The notes: generated from the sequence alone by a model not told the origin. DNA of 64,000 bases from Saprospiraceae bacterium (GCA_016715105.1 JADKBO010000013.1:62001-126000); one strand, 5' to 3'. Shown: positions 26,168-36,459, counted from the first letter of the stretch. A program made the numbers and translations.

Positions 26168-27407
26168 TTAAATCCTTTCTATCAATGCCATGTAAAAACC
26201 ATCAAACCCATCCTTGATTGTTGATGTTCTTTTTTCTTCAATGAGTTTGAAATTTGGATTTTTACCTAAAAAGACCGCTACTTGATTTTCGCTTTCACTT
26301 GGCAAAATACTGCAAGTTGCATAAACCATTTTCCCACCCACTTTCAGCATTGTGCTATATTTCTGTATAATCTCCTGCTGTACCGTTTTGATTTCTTCAA
26401 TCCACAAAGGTTTGAGTTTCCACTTAGCATCGGGATTGCGTCTGATGGTCCCCAAGCCACTGCAGGGCACATCCAAAAGTAACCTATCTGCACTTTCATT
26501 GAGCCGTTTGATTACTTTACCAGTTATTGGTCGGCTATCAATATTATGAACCCCCCCTACGCGCACGCTTTTTGAGTTCTTCCAATTTCCACTCCTCGGT
26601 ATCCATTGCAATGACTTGACCTTTATTATCCATCATGGCGGCCAATTGAAGTGTTTTACCACCTGCTCCAGCACACGCATCGATGACCCGCATACCCGGA
26701 GTGACGCCCATCATCAAACCGATTAGTTGACTACCTCCATCTTGCACTTCAAAACGCCCTTCTTTGAATGCGTTGGTTATGAATACATTTTGTCTTTTTC
26801 TTAAGTCAATGGCCGTGGGTACATTTTTCACAAAATCCGTTTCAATACCTTCATTATGTAAAAAAGCGGCCAAGTCTTCTCTGGAATTCTTGAGCGTATT
26901 GGCTCGTAAGGTGACAGGAGCTGTTTTATTCATGGCCACAAGCTCTTTCAACCAATCATCCTCGCCCAATTCAGCAAGACCCATTTCATCCAACCAATCG
27001 GGTATAGAGTGAAATACCTTCCTGTTGGTTCTGGCTTCTTCATATTTTTTTTCCAATACCGCTCTGGATAATTTGTCATACTCTTTAAATGCAGAAAGGT
27101 CAGCTCCTTGTAACTTAAGCCAAACTCCAACCACCTTTTTGATCTGAAAAGAAGTGATTTCTCCTTCGATAGAACTCTCATTGATGTAATTGAGTAAACG
27201 CCACCAACGCACGATTTCATAGGTGGACTCGGCAATAAAACCCCTATCTCTGGAACCCCATTTTTTGTTAGATCTCAGCACTTCTGCTAGTACCTTGTCG
27301 GCCTTTCGATCATTGCAAAATATTTCCGAGAGGGCATTGATCACGGCGTCTAGCAATGATTTGTGGACTCTGAATGGCGCATTGCCAGTTGTTAATTCTT
27401 TATTCAT
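26168..27407 (-). CDS. rsmB: 16S rRNA (cytosine-C5) methyltransferase, RsmB type (frameshifted here)
   Basis: Two frames make one methyltransferase of about 412 residues. The first (from 27407) has an NusB-like start and VQDGGSQLIGLMM, then VIDACAGAGGKTLQL, and ends RRGGS at a run of seven G (26551-26557 on the plus strand as C). The second restarts RVGGVHNIDSRPI and carries the catalytic DVPCSGLGTIRRNP and YATCSILPSEN-like segment. Six G instead of seven joins them as RRGGVHNID. Its start overlaps the stop of the next methyltransferase gene (ATGA). The enzyme methylates C967 of 16S rRNA in relatives. Confidence 0.85.
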
Positions 27408-28582
27408 GATACTTCTAACATTAGGCCCTTGAGGTAGTGCCCTTCGGGATGAAATAAATTTACAGGATGATCTGCCCCCTGTGATAAATGTCTCATGACC
27501 CGAATTTTCCTACCTGCTTCAATGGCTGCAGCAACAATGGTGTCATAAAATAATTGTGTGCCAACGACTTGAGAACAAGAAAAAGTAAAAAGTAGACCTC
27601 CTGTTTTCACTTTTGTCAAAGCCAATGCATTGAGTCTTTTGTATGCTTGCACCGCATTGTGGCGCTTATTGATACTTTTTGCAAAGGCAGGCGGGTCGAT
27701 GATGACAATGTCGTACATCGGTACTTCTTCAGATTTGAGGTATTCCATCACATTGGCAGTAACAGAAAGATGTTTTGCTGCATGTTTGGTCAGCGCCATA
27801 TTTTTATCCATCAGATCTGTTGCAGTTTTGGACACGTCGACAGAAACCACGTCTTTGGCTCCTGCATTTAATGCGTAAACTGAAAAACCACCTGTGTAGG
27901 AAAAGCAATTGAGCACCGATTGGTCTGGGGAATGATGGCCCACAAATGAACGATTATCTCTTTGGTCCAAGAAAAATCCCGTTTTCTGCCCACTTACAAA
28001 GTTGATGGTAAATTTATTTCCATTCTCTAGAATATCAATTTCGTCTGCAATTTGTCCAATAAGCCAGCTGTCTTTTTTATCACCTTGTTTAAGTGCTTCT
28101 TCGCTTTTATCGTAAACCGCTTTGATAGTACCGCCGAAAACATCAATGATGGCTTTTGCTATTTCGTTTATTGAGCGATGCATGCCTAAGGAATGACACT
28201 GTACAACAGCCACCTCGCCATAGATGTCTACGACTAATCCTGGCAAACCATCACCTTCTCCATGAATCAATCTATATGCATTGGTATGCTCTGAAGGAAA
28301 GTCCAAATGTTTTTTTCGATAATTGGCTGCATTGGCAATGGTGCTCTGCCAAAAATTTGCATCAATGGGTTGTTGATCAAAAGTGAGGATACGAATGGCA
28401 ATAGAGCCATCACTATAATGTCCAGTAGCCTGATAACTTCCATCTTTAGCTACTACCTCAACTACATCCCCATTTCTAATACCCTTAGGTAAATTTCTGA
28501 TGGCACCAGAGAAAATCCAAGGATGTTTTCTTTCCAAAGATTTTTCTCTTCCGGCTTGGAGGGTTATTTTTTGTATTTCCAA
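27404..28582 (-). CDS. rlmI: 23S rRNA (cytosine-C5) methyltransferase, RlmI type
   Basis: A 392-residue class I methyltransferase with an N-terminal PUA domain (EKSLERKHPWIFSGAI) and a middle EEHRE-like domain. The C-terminal AdoMet domain shows VLNCFSYTGGFSVYAL, VVSVDVSKTA and the DIVIIDPPAFAKS motif, and the catalytic Cys is in FTFSCSQ. In E. coli RlmI methylates C1962 of 23S rRNA. Its stop overlaps the start codon of the rsmB-type gene by four bases, making a two-gene rRNA modification operon driven from the box at 28609-28616. Confidence 0.92.
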   Translation of the reverse strand: MEIQKITLQAGREKSLERKHPWIFSGAIRNLPKGIRNGDVVEVVAKDGSYQATGHYSDGSIAIRILTFDQQPIDANFWQSTIANAANYRKKHLDFPSEHTNAYRLIHGEGDGLPGLVVDIYGEVAVVQCHSLGMHRSINEIAKAIIDVFGGTIKAVYDKSEEALKQGDKKDSWLIGQIADEIDILENGNKFTINFVSGQKTGFFLDQRDNRSFVGHHSPDQSVLNCFSYTGGFSVYALNAGAKDVVSVDVSKTATDLMDKNMALTKHAAKHLSVTANVMEYLKSEEVPMYDIVIIDPPAFAKSINKRHNAVQAYKRLNALALTKVKTGGLLFTFSCSQVVGTQLFYDTIVAAAIEAGRKIRVMRHLSQGADHPVNLFHPEGHYLKGLMLEVS

Positions 28583-28608
28583 AAACTAGCAAATTTGTTT
28601 AAAAACGG

Positions 28609-28616
28609 CAAAGATA
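28609..28616 (-). promoter_or_regulatory. Promoter -7 box for the rRNA methyltransferase operon
   Basis: Perfect TATCTTTG on the minus strand, 26 bases before the start codon at 28582. The hairpin array begins 30 bases further upstream, where a -33 element would lie. Confidence 0.5.
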
Positions 28617-28645
28617 GTTATTTAAGGCGCAGTTTGATGAGTATA

Positions 28646-28760
28646 TGCAATTGGCTTCGCCAGCAATTTCTTGCTGCGCAAGAAGCAATTGGCTTCGCCA
28701 GCAATTTCTTGCTTAGGCAAGAAGCAATGGTCTACGACCGCAATTACTATAATTGCGAAT
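28646..28760. repeat. Three-unit tandem hairpin array
   Basis: Units of about 39 bases at 28646-28684, 28685-28723 and 28724-28760. Each has two small inverted repeats. In units one and two the stems are GGC/GCC (loop TTC) and CTTGC/GCAAG. In unit three the equivalents are GGTC/GACC (loop TAC) and CAATT/AATTG. Stems are kept while bases differ on both sides, so paired changes have occurred. The array lies upstream of the rlmI operon promoter. Confidence 0.75.
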
Positions 28761-29389
28761 TTATAGTGGGTAAAAACGAATTTTCATTTACAGATAAAAG
28801 TACAGTTATATGAAAATTTACAAAGGTGAACTAGTGCAATATTACTCCCTAAAAGGTTTATAAATCTCAATAAAAACCTCCTAAATTGAAGATTAGTGGT
28901 TTTCCCTAGCAAGTGGTGGTTTAGCAAAGCTTACTTTCGTATTACTTATTACAATAATTTGTATATGTTTCTGATCCTACCCAACATTTTTTGAATGGGT
29001 ATGAATGAAAAAGGTACTAAAGAGTACTGATGTGTTTTGATTGTTATTTTTTCGCGTTTCCTTATTTAGTAAAAGTTTGTGCACTCTGGAAAAAATAGAA
29101 GCTAGTAAAAGTTTTTGAAATCATTGTTAATTTTTAAACTTCTAGGGTGCACAGCTTTTTAATAAGAAATTTCAATTTGTTGTTTTCTGGAAGGATATGA
29201 ATAGTATCAAAAAAGCAGAAAAAATGAATATCATTTGATGTGGATTTATTTGAATTTATGACGTTTGCCTTATCAAATAGTCACTTTTTGTAGGTATTTA
29301 TTTTTCTAAATAGACTTATACCGTTTTAGTTTTTGGTAGAATATCCATGTTCGATCGAGATGATTTAATGGTGGCCTTGATCTCCAGCC
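28761..29389. other. AT-rich gene-free stretch with one spaced inverted repeat
   Basis: No open frame or RNA gene that I can support. GTGCACTCT (29079-29087) is complementary, with one wobble, to AGGGTGCAC (29144-29152), and TAGTAAAAGTTT occurs directly repeated beside it. This could form a long-loop hairpin. Otherwise nothing recognisable. Confidence 0.5.
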
Positions 29390-29395
29390 TTGGTT

Positions 29396-29637
29396 TTATT
29401 TGGCTAAAGCCTGGTTTGAGGTAATTTTAATGTCCAGAGGCTGAAGCCTCTGGCTAGTCAGGGATTGGTTTATTGAATTGATCTTTTGCCAATCCAACAT
29501 GGCTTGCGCACCAATAATCCATTTAGAATATCGCTTTTGTTTTTCGGGATCCGTTTCCACTGGTTGACGATTGAATGATTGGGCTAAAGCCCGGTTTGTC
29601 ACTATATTTTTTGATCAGAGGCTGAAACCTCTGGCTC
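29396..29637. repeat. 183-bp hairpin-unit tandem array, segment A
   Basis: First segment of the array: two units, with palindromes GGCTAAAGCC or GGGCTAAAGCCC and CAGAGGCTGAARCCTCTGG. It continues in the same orientation after each insertion sequence (segments at 31353 and 33463). The segment ends where the first insertion sequence begins, directly after a CCTCTGGCTC hairpin arm. Confidence 0.85.
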
Positions 29638-29644
29638 GAGTTGG

Positions 29645-31065
29645 CTAATTTCGAGTATAAAACAAACTAGAAAGCGAATGAATAGGATTATTTTTTGCAC
29701 TTCGTTGTTTATTTTCCATCATAACGAAGTCGGAGAAATTGATTTTGATTGAATCTGTCCATTTGATAGCCTTAAATTGGTTTAATAGGTCTTGTGTAGT
29801 TGTTCGTTGAGTTTTCAATTTTGTATACCATTTTGGTCTGGGTAGGTCAATTATCTTTGCCTGTGATGATGCCAAGAGTAGCATTGAATAAACAGCGGTG
29901 ACAAATTGTGGAACTTTACTGCATGGATTTCTTTTCTCACCTGAGCTTGTCCACATCAAGTAGTGTTTTTGGTCTCTAAAATTTACCTCAATTCCCCATC
30001 TCCATAAATATGCTTGAAGCAGTTTTTTCGACAGGTAGCTTTACTGAAGTGCAAATAAGATATGCTGGCTCTTTATACAACAATTTCGATTGCTTTGTGA
30101 GTCTGTAGCCAATTGGTCTTATAATAACTAATCTCATGTCTTGGCCTCCTGCTTTCCTCCATCTTACTGCATCTATGGTTTTGATTTGGAAAGTGTGAAT
30201 TTTACCTGTCGCCCAGGCTTTTACATCTCGCCACTCATATTGATCAGATTGACAGATGCATTCTGGAGTAGGTAGTGCAGTCCCATAGACTCGGTTTCTA
30301 CCTTTACCATTTTGAGTTAAGGTAGGAGTCTGGTGAAGTTTACAATCTTTACGTACTCTTCCTATTATTACAACTTTCTCGTCCAAGGCTTTCAACACAG
30401 ATTCATTGGTGTAACTCCCATCGACACTTACTACAAGATTTTTTTCATTGTACTCCTCTTCATTTAAGCTTTTCCTTAGGGCCGATATCTGTTGAGCTCC
30501 AATTACGCTTAGCTTTGATTTTTTCTGTAATTCTTTGAAAAGGATCAGTTCTTCAGGTGAACTATCTTTTTTGGGCTTAGGTGTACAGGGACAATGTTGA
30601 AGACTTACCGGGATATTTGTTGTCTGACAGTGTCCATCTTGGCAAATAAAGAAAGTGACACCTGAATAAAACGTTGGCCAAGGACAAGGTTTGTTTGGAA
30701 CGGAGGTCCAAGTGGATCTCTCATCCATTTAACTCCACTTACTTTCTTACCCGATTTTCTAAAAGTGTATCATCCATATGTGCGTATATCTCCTCCTCTT
30801 CTGGACAGATGGTATCTACAACATTCTTACGAATGACAGAAAAGAGCTTTTCGGTATTCATTCTATCACCCTGAAAAAGACGATATGCTGCCGACCAATC
30901 TTTAAACTGTTGACCCGTGGCAGTTATCATACCACTGACTGTACTCTTGCCTACACAACCGAGTAATCCCTCTGCAAGGTCAAAAGCTCTTTTCCAAACT
31001 CTTGATTGATTAAAAGCTCCCTTGCATTGTGAGAATAAAGAACCGAATGCCTCTCTTAAGTTTTC
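29645..31065 (-). pseudogene. DDE transposase, copy 1 (several frameshifts)
   Basis: Pieces in successive frames form one transposase of about 470 residues. After FNQSRVWKRAFDLAEG and MITATGQQFKDW comes YAHMDDTLL (first Asp), then after a break VVSVDGSYTNESV (second Asp), and after another LWRWGIEVNFRDQ (Glu, frame shifted by one extra A relative to copy 2). The last piece runs KVPQFVTAVYSMLLLASSQ to the end at SLFYTRN. Breaks after LLEN and at the DVDKLR segment are shared with copy 2. It should be inactive as it stands. Confidence 0.8.
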
Positions 31066-31259
31066 GGAGGTAGTTTTTTAAGATCATTCACGGCCAGATC
31101 ACTTCTTTGCAGAACCAATCTTTGATGGTCATCAATAATCCATTCCACCACTTCCCCTTGTTGAAACTCAATAGCCTGAGCAACAGCGGCTGGAAAGTTA
31201 ACATACCACTGTTCGCTATTAGCTCTTTTAATGAGCTGAATTTTAGTCGGATATCCCAT
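31056..31259 (-). CDS. AbrB-like small ORF of insertion sequence copy 1
   Basis: A 67-residue protein, start MGYPTKIQLIKRANSEQWYV, with a central IEFQQGEVVEWIIDDHQRLV that fits the swapped-hairpin SpoVT/AbrB fold. In this element type it sits just upstream of, and overlaps by a few bases, the transposase frame; it may regulate transposition or bind the ends. Copy 2 differs at only two residues (IIVD for IIDD, VKDL for VNDL). Intact in both copies. Confidence 0.7.
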   Translation of the reverse strand: MGYPTKIQLIKRANSEQWYVNFPAAVAQAIEFQQGEVVEWIIDDHQRLVLQRSDLAVNDLKKLPPKT

Positions 31260-31352
31260 ATCTAGTCATTTAACTAGATATAAAATCTAAAAAAAAGGCC
31301 ATAATTCCTAATTTGACCAAGTTTTTTAAGTGTCTAGTAAATAGCCAAACTC

Positions 31353-31742
31353 TAGTCAGAGGCTAGAGCCTCTGGCTAGTCAGGGAAATGGTTTATTGAA
31401 TTGATCTTTTGTCTCAATCCAACTGCTTGCGCACCAACATTCCATTTAAAATAACGCTTTTATTTTTTGGGATGCGTTTCCACTGGTTGACGATTGAATG
31501 ATTGGGCTAAAGCCCGGTTTGTCACTATATTTTTTTGCTCAGAGGCTGAAACCTCTGGCTAGTCGAGATTGGTTTATTGAATTGATCTTTGCCCCAATCC
31601 AACATGGCTTGCGCCTCAATATTCCTTTTAGAATATCGCTTTTGTTTTTCGGGATCCGTTTCCACTGGTTGACGATTGAATGATTGGGCTAAAGCCCGGT
31701 TTGTCACTATATTTTTTGATCAGAGGCTGAAGCCTCTGGCTA
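31353..31742. repeat. 183-bp hairpin-unit tandem array, segment B
   Basis: About two units with three CAGAGG...CCTCTGG palindromes (one has CTAGAG in place of CTGAAG) lying between the two insertion sequences. Unit orientation is the same as in segments A and C, so one array was interrupted twice. Confidence 0.85.
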
Positions 31743-31840
31743 GAGTTTGGCTATTTACTAGACACTTAAAAAAAAACTTGGTCATAATTAGGAATTATGG
31801 CCTTTTTTTTAGATTTTTATATCTAGTTAAATGACTAGAT

Positions 31841-32044
31841 ATGGGATATCCGACTAAAATTCAGCTCATTAAAAGAGCTAATAGCGAACAGTGGTATGTT
31901 AACTTTCCAGCCGCTGTTGCTCAGGCTATTGAGTTTCAACAAGGGGAAGTGGTGGAATGGATTATTGTTGACCATCAAAGATTGGTTCTGCAAAGAAGTG
32001 ATCTGGCCGTGAAGGATCTTAAAAAACTACCTCCGAAAACTTAA
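31841..32044 (+). CDS. AbrB-like small ORF of insertion sequence copy 2
   Basis: A 67-residue homologue of the copy 1 ORF with two substitutions, same length and same start. The reading frame is intact although the transposase after it is not, which is consistent with a short target for indels rather than selection. Confidence 0.7.
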   Translation: MGYPTKIQLIKRANSEQWYVNFPAAVAQAIEFQQGEVVEWIIVDHQRLVLQRSDLAVKDLKKLPPKT

Positions 32045-33454
32045 AGAGGCATTCGGTTCTTTATTCTCACAATGCAAGGGAGCTTTTAATCAATCAAGAG
32101 TTTGGAAAAGAGCTTTTGACCTTGCAGAGGATTACTCGGTTGTGTAGGCAAGAGTACAGTCAGTGGTATGATAACTGCCACGGGTCAACAGTTTAAGATT
32201 GGTCGGCAGCATATCGTCTTTTTTCAGGGTGATAGAATGAATACCGAAAAGCTCTTTTCTGTCATTCGTAAGAATGTTGTGGATACCATCTGTCCAGAAG
32301 AGGAGGAGATATACGCACATATGGATGATACACTTTTAGAAAATCAGGTAAGAAAGTAAGTGGAGTTAAATGGATAGAGATCCACTTGGACCTCCGTTCC
32401 AAACAAACCTTGTCCTTGGCCAACGTTTTATTCAGGTGTCACTTTCTTTATTTGCCAAGATGGACACTGTACAGACAACAAATATCCCAGTAAGTCTTCA
32501 ACATTGTCCCTGTACACCTAAGCCCAAAAAGATAGTTCACCTGAAGAACTGATCCTTTTCAAGAATTACAGAAAAATCAAAGCTAAGCGTAATTGGAGCT
32601 CAACAGATATCGGCCCTAAGGAAAAGCTTAAATGAAGAGGAGTACAATGAAAAAAAAATCTTGTAGTAAGTGTCGATGGGAGTTACACCAATGAATCTGT
32701 GTTGAAAGCCTTGGACGAGAAAGTTGTAATAATAGGAAAGTACGTAAAGATTGTAAACTTCACCAGACTCCTACCTTAACTCAAAATGGTAAAGTAGGTA
32801 GAAACCGAGTCTATGGGACTGCACTACCTACTCCAAGATGCATTCGTCAATCTGATCAATATGGTGGCGAGATGTAAAAAGCCTGGGCGACAGGTAAAAT
32901 TCACACTTTCCAAATCAAAACCATAGATGCAGTAAGATGGAGGAAGCAGGAGGCCAAGACATGAGATTAGTTATTATAAGACCAATTGGCTACAGACTCA
33001 CAAAGCAATCGAAATTATTGTATAAAGAGCCAGCATATCTTATTTGCACTTCAGTAAAGCTACCTGTCGAAAAACTGCTTCAAGCATATTTATGGAGATG
33101 GGGAATTGAGGTAAATTTTAGAGACCAAAAACACTACTTGGATGTGGACAAGCTCAGGTGAGAAAAGAAATCCCATGCAGTAAAGTTCCACAATTTGTCA
33201 CCGCTGTTTATTCAATGCTACTCTTGGCATCATCACAGGCAAAGATAATTGACCTACCCAGACCAAAATGGTATACAAAATTGAAAACTCAACGAACAAC
33301 TACACAAGACCTATTAAACCAATTTAAGGCTATCAAATGGACAGATTCAATCAAAATCAATTTCTCCGACTTCGTTATGATGGAAAATAAACAACGAAGT
33401 GCAAAAAATAATCCTATTCATTCGCTTTCTAGTTTGTTTTATACTCGAAATTAG
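32032..33454 (+). pseudogene. DDE transposase, copy 2 (many frameshifts)
   Basis: Same protein as copy 1 in more pieces: MITATGQQFKIGRQ (one base lost relative to FKDWSAA), YAHMDDTLLENQ, QTNIP-like and PVSLQHCPCTPKPKK pieces, a region around 32560-32930 with several small indels, then AYLWRWGIEVNFRDQKHYL intact and KVPQFVTAVYSMLLLASSQ to the end. The Glu-containing segment is in frame here but shifted in copy 1, so the copies have partly independent lesions besides the shared ones. Confidence 0.8.
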
Positions 33455-33462
33455 CCAAACTC

Positions 33463-35848
33463 GAGTCAGAGGCTGAAGCCTCTGGCTAGTCAGGGAATTG
33501 GTTTATTGAATTGATCTTTTGTCTCAATCCAACTTGGCTTGCGCACCAACATTCCATTTAAAATAACGCTTTTATTTTTTGGGATGCGTTTCCACTGGTT
33601 GACGATTGAATGATTGGGCTAAAGCCCGGTTTGTCACTATATTTTTGCTCAGAGGCTGAAACCTCTGGCTAGTCAAGGATTGGTTTATTGAATTGATCTT
33701 TTGCCCCAATCCAACATGGCTTGCGCATCAATATTCCTTTTAGAATATCGCTTTTGTTTTTCGGGATCCGTTTCCACTGGTTGACCATTGAATGATTGGG
33801 CTAAAGCCCGACTTGGTGTAATTTTTATTGTCCAGAGGCTGAAGCCTCTGGCTAGTCAGGGTTTGGTTTATTGAAATGATCTTTTGTCTCAATCCAACTT
33901 GGCTTGCGCACCAACATTCCATTTAAAATAACGCTTTTATTTTTTGGGATGCGTTTCCACTGGTTGACGATTGAATGATTGGGCTAAAGCCCGGTTTGTC
34001 ACTATATTTTTTGCTCAGAGGCTGAAACCTCTGGCTAGTCAGGATTGGTTTATTGAATTGATCTTTGCCCCAATCCAACATGGCTTGCGCATCAATATTC
34101 CTTTTAGAATATCGCTTTTGTTTTTCAGGATCCGTTTCCACTGGTTGACCATTGAATGATTGGGCTAAAGCCCGACTTGGTGTAATTTTTTATTGTCCAG
34201 AGGCTGGAAGCCTCTGGCTAGTCAGGGTTTAGTTTATTGAAATGATCTTTTGTCTCAATCCAACTTGGCTTGCGCAACATTCCATTTAAAATAACGCTTT
34301 TATTTTTTGGGATGCGTTTCCACTGGTTGACGATTGAATGATTGGGCTAAAGCCCGGTTTGTCACTATATTTTTTGCTCAGAGGCTGAAACCTCTGGCTA
34401 GTCAGGGATTGGTTTATTGAATTGATCTTTTGCCCCAATCCAACATGGCTTGCGCATCAATATTCCTTTTAGAATATCGCTTTTGTTTTCGGGATCCGTT
34501 TCCACTGGTTTGACCATTGAATGATTGGGCTAATGCCGGTTTGTCATTATATCAGGGATTGGTTTATTGAATTGATCTTTTGCCAATCCAACATGGCTTG
34601 CGCACCAATAATCCATTTAGAATATCGCTTTTGTTTTTCGGGATCCGTTTCCACTGGTTGACGATTGAATGATTGGGCTAAAGCCCGGTTTGTCACTATA
34701 TTTTTTGATCAGAGGCTGAAGCCTCTGGCTAGTCAGGGTTTGGTTTATTGAAATGATCTTTTGTCTCAATCCAACTTGGCTTGCGCACCAACATTCCATT
34801 TAAAATAACGCTTTTATTTTTTGGGATGCGTTTCCACTGGTTGACGATTGAATGATTGGGCTAAAGCCCGGTTTGTCACTATATTTTTTGCTCAGAGGCT
34901 GAAACCTCTGGCTAGTCAGGGATTGGTTTATTGAATTGATCTTTTGCCCCAATCCAACATGGCTTGCGCATCAATATTCCTTTTAGAATATCGCTTTTGT
35001 TTTTCGGGATCCGTTTCCACTGGTTGACGATTGAATGATTGGGCTAAAGCCCGGTTTGTCACTATATTTTTTGATCAGAGGCTGAAGCCTCTGGCTAGTC
35101 AGGGAATTGGTTTATTGAATTGATCTTTTGTCTCAATCCAACTTGGCTTGCGCACCAACATTCCATTTAAAATAACGCTTTTATTTTTTGGGATGCGTTT
35201 CCACTGGTTGACGATTGAATGATTGGGCTAAAGCCCGGTTTGTCACTATATTTTTGCTCAGAGGCTGAAACCTCTGGCTAGTCAGGGATTGGTTTATTGA
35301 ATTGATCTTTTGCCCCAATCCAACATGGTTTGCGCATCAATATTCCTTTTAGAATATCGCTTTTGTTTTCCGGATCCGTTTCCACTGGTTGACCATTGAA
35401 TGATTGGGCTAAAGCCCGACTTGGTGTAATTTTTATTGTCCAGAGGCTGAAGCCTCTGGCTAGTCAGGGTTTGGTTTATTGAAATGATCTTTTGTCTCAA
35501 TCCAACTTGGCTTGCGCACCAACATTCCATTTAAAATAACGCTTTTATTTTTTGGGATGCGTTTCCACTGGTTGACGATTGAATGATTGGGCTAAAGCCC
35601 GGTTTGTCACTATATTTTTTGCTCAGAGGCTGAAACCTCTGGCTAGTCAGGGATTGGTTTATTGAATTGATCTTTTGCCCCAATCCAACATGGCTTGCGC
35701 ATCAATATTCCTTTTAGAATATCGCTTTTGTTTTTCGGGATCCGTTTCCACTGGTTTGACCATTGAATGATTGGGCTAATGCCGGTTTGTCATTATATTT
35801 TGTCTAGAGGCTGAAGCCTCTGGCTAGTCAGGGATTGGTTTATTGAAT
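33463..35848. repeat. 183-bp hairpin-unit tandem array, segment C, with alternating variants
   Basis: Thirteen CAGAGGCTGAARCCTCTGG palindromes at about 33467, 33650, 33833, 34015, 34198, 34378, 34710, 34893, 35076, 35259, 35442, 35624 and 35807. Each unit of 181-185 bases also has GGGCTAAAGCCC. Two unit types alternate: one has CCTCTGG preceded by GAAA, CCCCAATCCAACATGG and TTTTAGAATATCG; the other GAAG, TCTCAATCCAACTTGG and TTTAAAATAACG. The true period is therefore about 365 bases. One unit near 34530 is shortened. No coding function is evident. Confidence 0.88.
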
Positions 35849-35862
35849 CAGATGTAACAAAA

Positions 35863-36062
35863 AATCAATAGCCAGCGGCTTTAGCCGTTGGCAAACATGC
35901 GGTTCCCATTTTCGGGCTTTAGCCCCATAATTATTCAAATAATTCCTAGATGCCAATGTCAAACAGTTATTGAACAAAATATCCATAGATCCAACAGTCC
36001 AATCAATAGCCACCGGCTTTAGCCGTTGGCAAACATGCGGTTCCCAATTCGGGCTTTAGCCC
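35863..36062. repeat. Two REP-like palindrome doublets
   Basis: A block of about 63 bases occurs at 35863-35926 and again at 36001-36062, starting AATCAATAGCCA. Each holds two palindromes, CGGCTTTAGCCG and GGGCTTTAGCCC, separated by TTGGCAAACATGCGGTTCCCA. GGGCTTTAGCCC is the reverse complement of the GGGCTAAAGCCC of the neighbouring array. About 75 bases of unique sequence lie between. Beyond, to 36440, is AT-rich DNA with no gene that I can support. Confidence 0.85.
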
Positions 36063-36440
36063 AAATCCTGCTACGGTGTATTAAAAGACAATTAATTGTA
36101 TTTCTTCATTTTGGGCATTTTCCTATCATCAGAAGAATAACCACTACCCAAAATAAAAAATATAACTGCAACAGAGAATAGCAACATGACAAAAAATTTA
36201 AATGTTTGTTTGGACCTCGAGGAAAAAACTAACTATGTTACATTTCTTAAAAATAGAAAAAATTATTGGCCTATTCCTCTCCAAAAAATATACGTGATGT
36301 CATGTAATTTTAGATTTCAAATAATGTGAATTTTAATTAATAACGTTATATTTTAATATTTCGTATATGAATATTTGATAATTACAATGTCACCTTCGAA
36401 AAAAAATTGAATAAACTATTTTCAAATCAATAAATAATAT

Positions 36441-36448
36441 TACCTTTG
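36441..36448 (+). promoter_or_regulatory. Promoter -7 box for tRNA-Ser
   Basis: Perfect TACCTTTG ending 11 bases before the mature tRNA 5' end. Confidence 0.6.
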
Positions 36449-36459
36449 CCGTCCCTAAT

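Larger units (their letters stand above)
29638..31352 (-). mobile_element. Insertion sequence copy 1, two-ORF DDE element (decayed)
   Basis: About 1.7 kb with imperfect terminal inverted repeats: GAGTTGGCTAATTT at the left and GAGTTTGGCTATTT (read inward) at the right. It encodes a 67-residue AbrB-like ORF and a transposase with DDE residues. Both ends abut CAGAGG...CCTCTGG hairpins of the surrounding array, with CTCGAG on one side and CTAG on the other. The 4-base CTAG-like flanks recall elements with a YTAR target such as the IS701 group, but family placement is by pattern only. The transposase is broken in at least three places. Confidence 0.8.
31743..33462 (+). mobile_element. Insertion sequence copy 2, inverted relative to copy 1 (decayed)
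   Basis: About 1.72 kb, starting GAGTTTGGCTATTT and ending AAATTAGCCAAACTC. It is nearly identical to copy 1 over its whole length but on the opposite strand, so the two make an inverted repeat of about 1.7 kb with a 390-base centre. Flanks are CCTCTGGCTAG on the left and CGAGTCAGAGG on the right, again hairpin arms of the array. It carries more small deletions than copy 1. Confidence 0.8.

Noticed and set aside
29638..33462. Composite transposon carrying cargo
   Set aside because: The 390 bases between the two insertion sequences are only array units; no gene is carried.
29396..35530. Recurring open frames of 60-70 codons in the tandem array
   Set aside because: They arise because the unit length is near a multiple of three; frames differ between units, have no conserved start and cross the palindromes. 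No sign of coding constraint.
33463..35848. CRISPR array
   Set aside because: Units of about 183 bases are repeated along their whole length; there are no unique spacers and no cas genes.
33463..35848. Integron cassette array (attC sites)
   Set aside because: No integrase, no cassette ORFs between palindromes, and the palindromes lack attC core layout.
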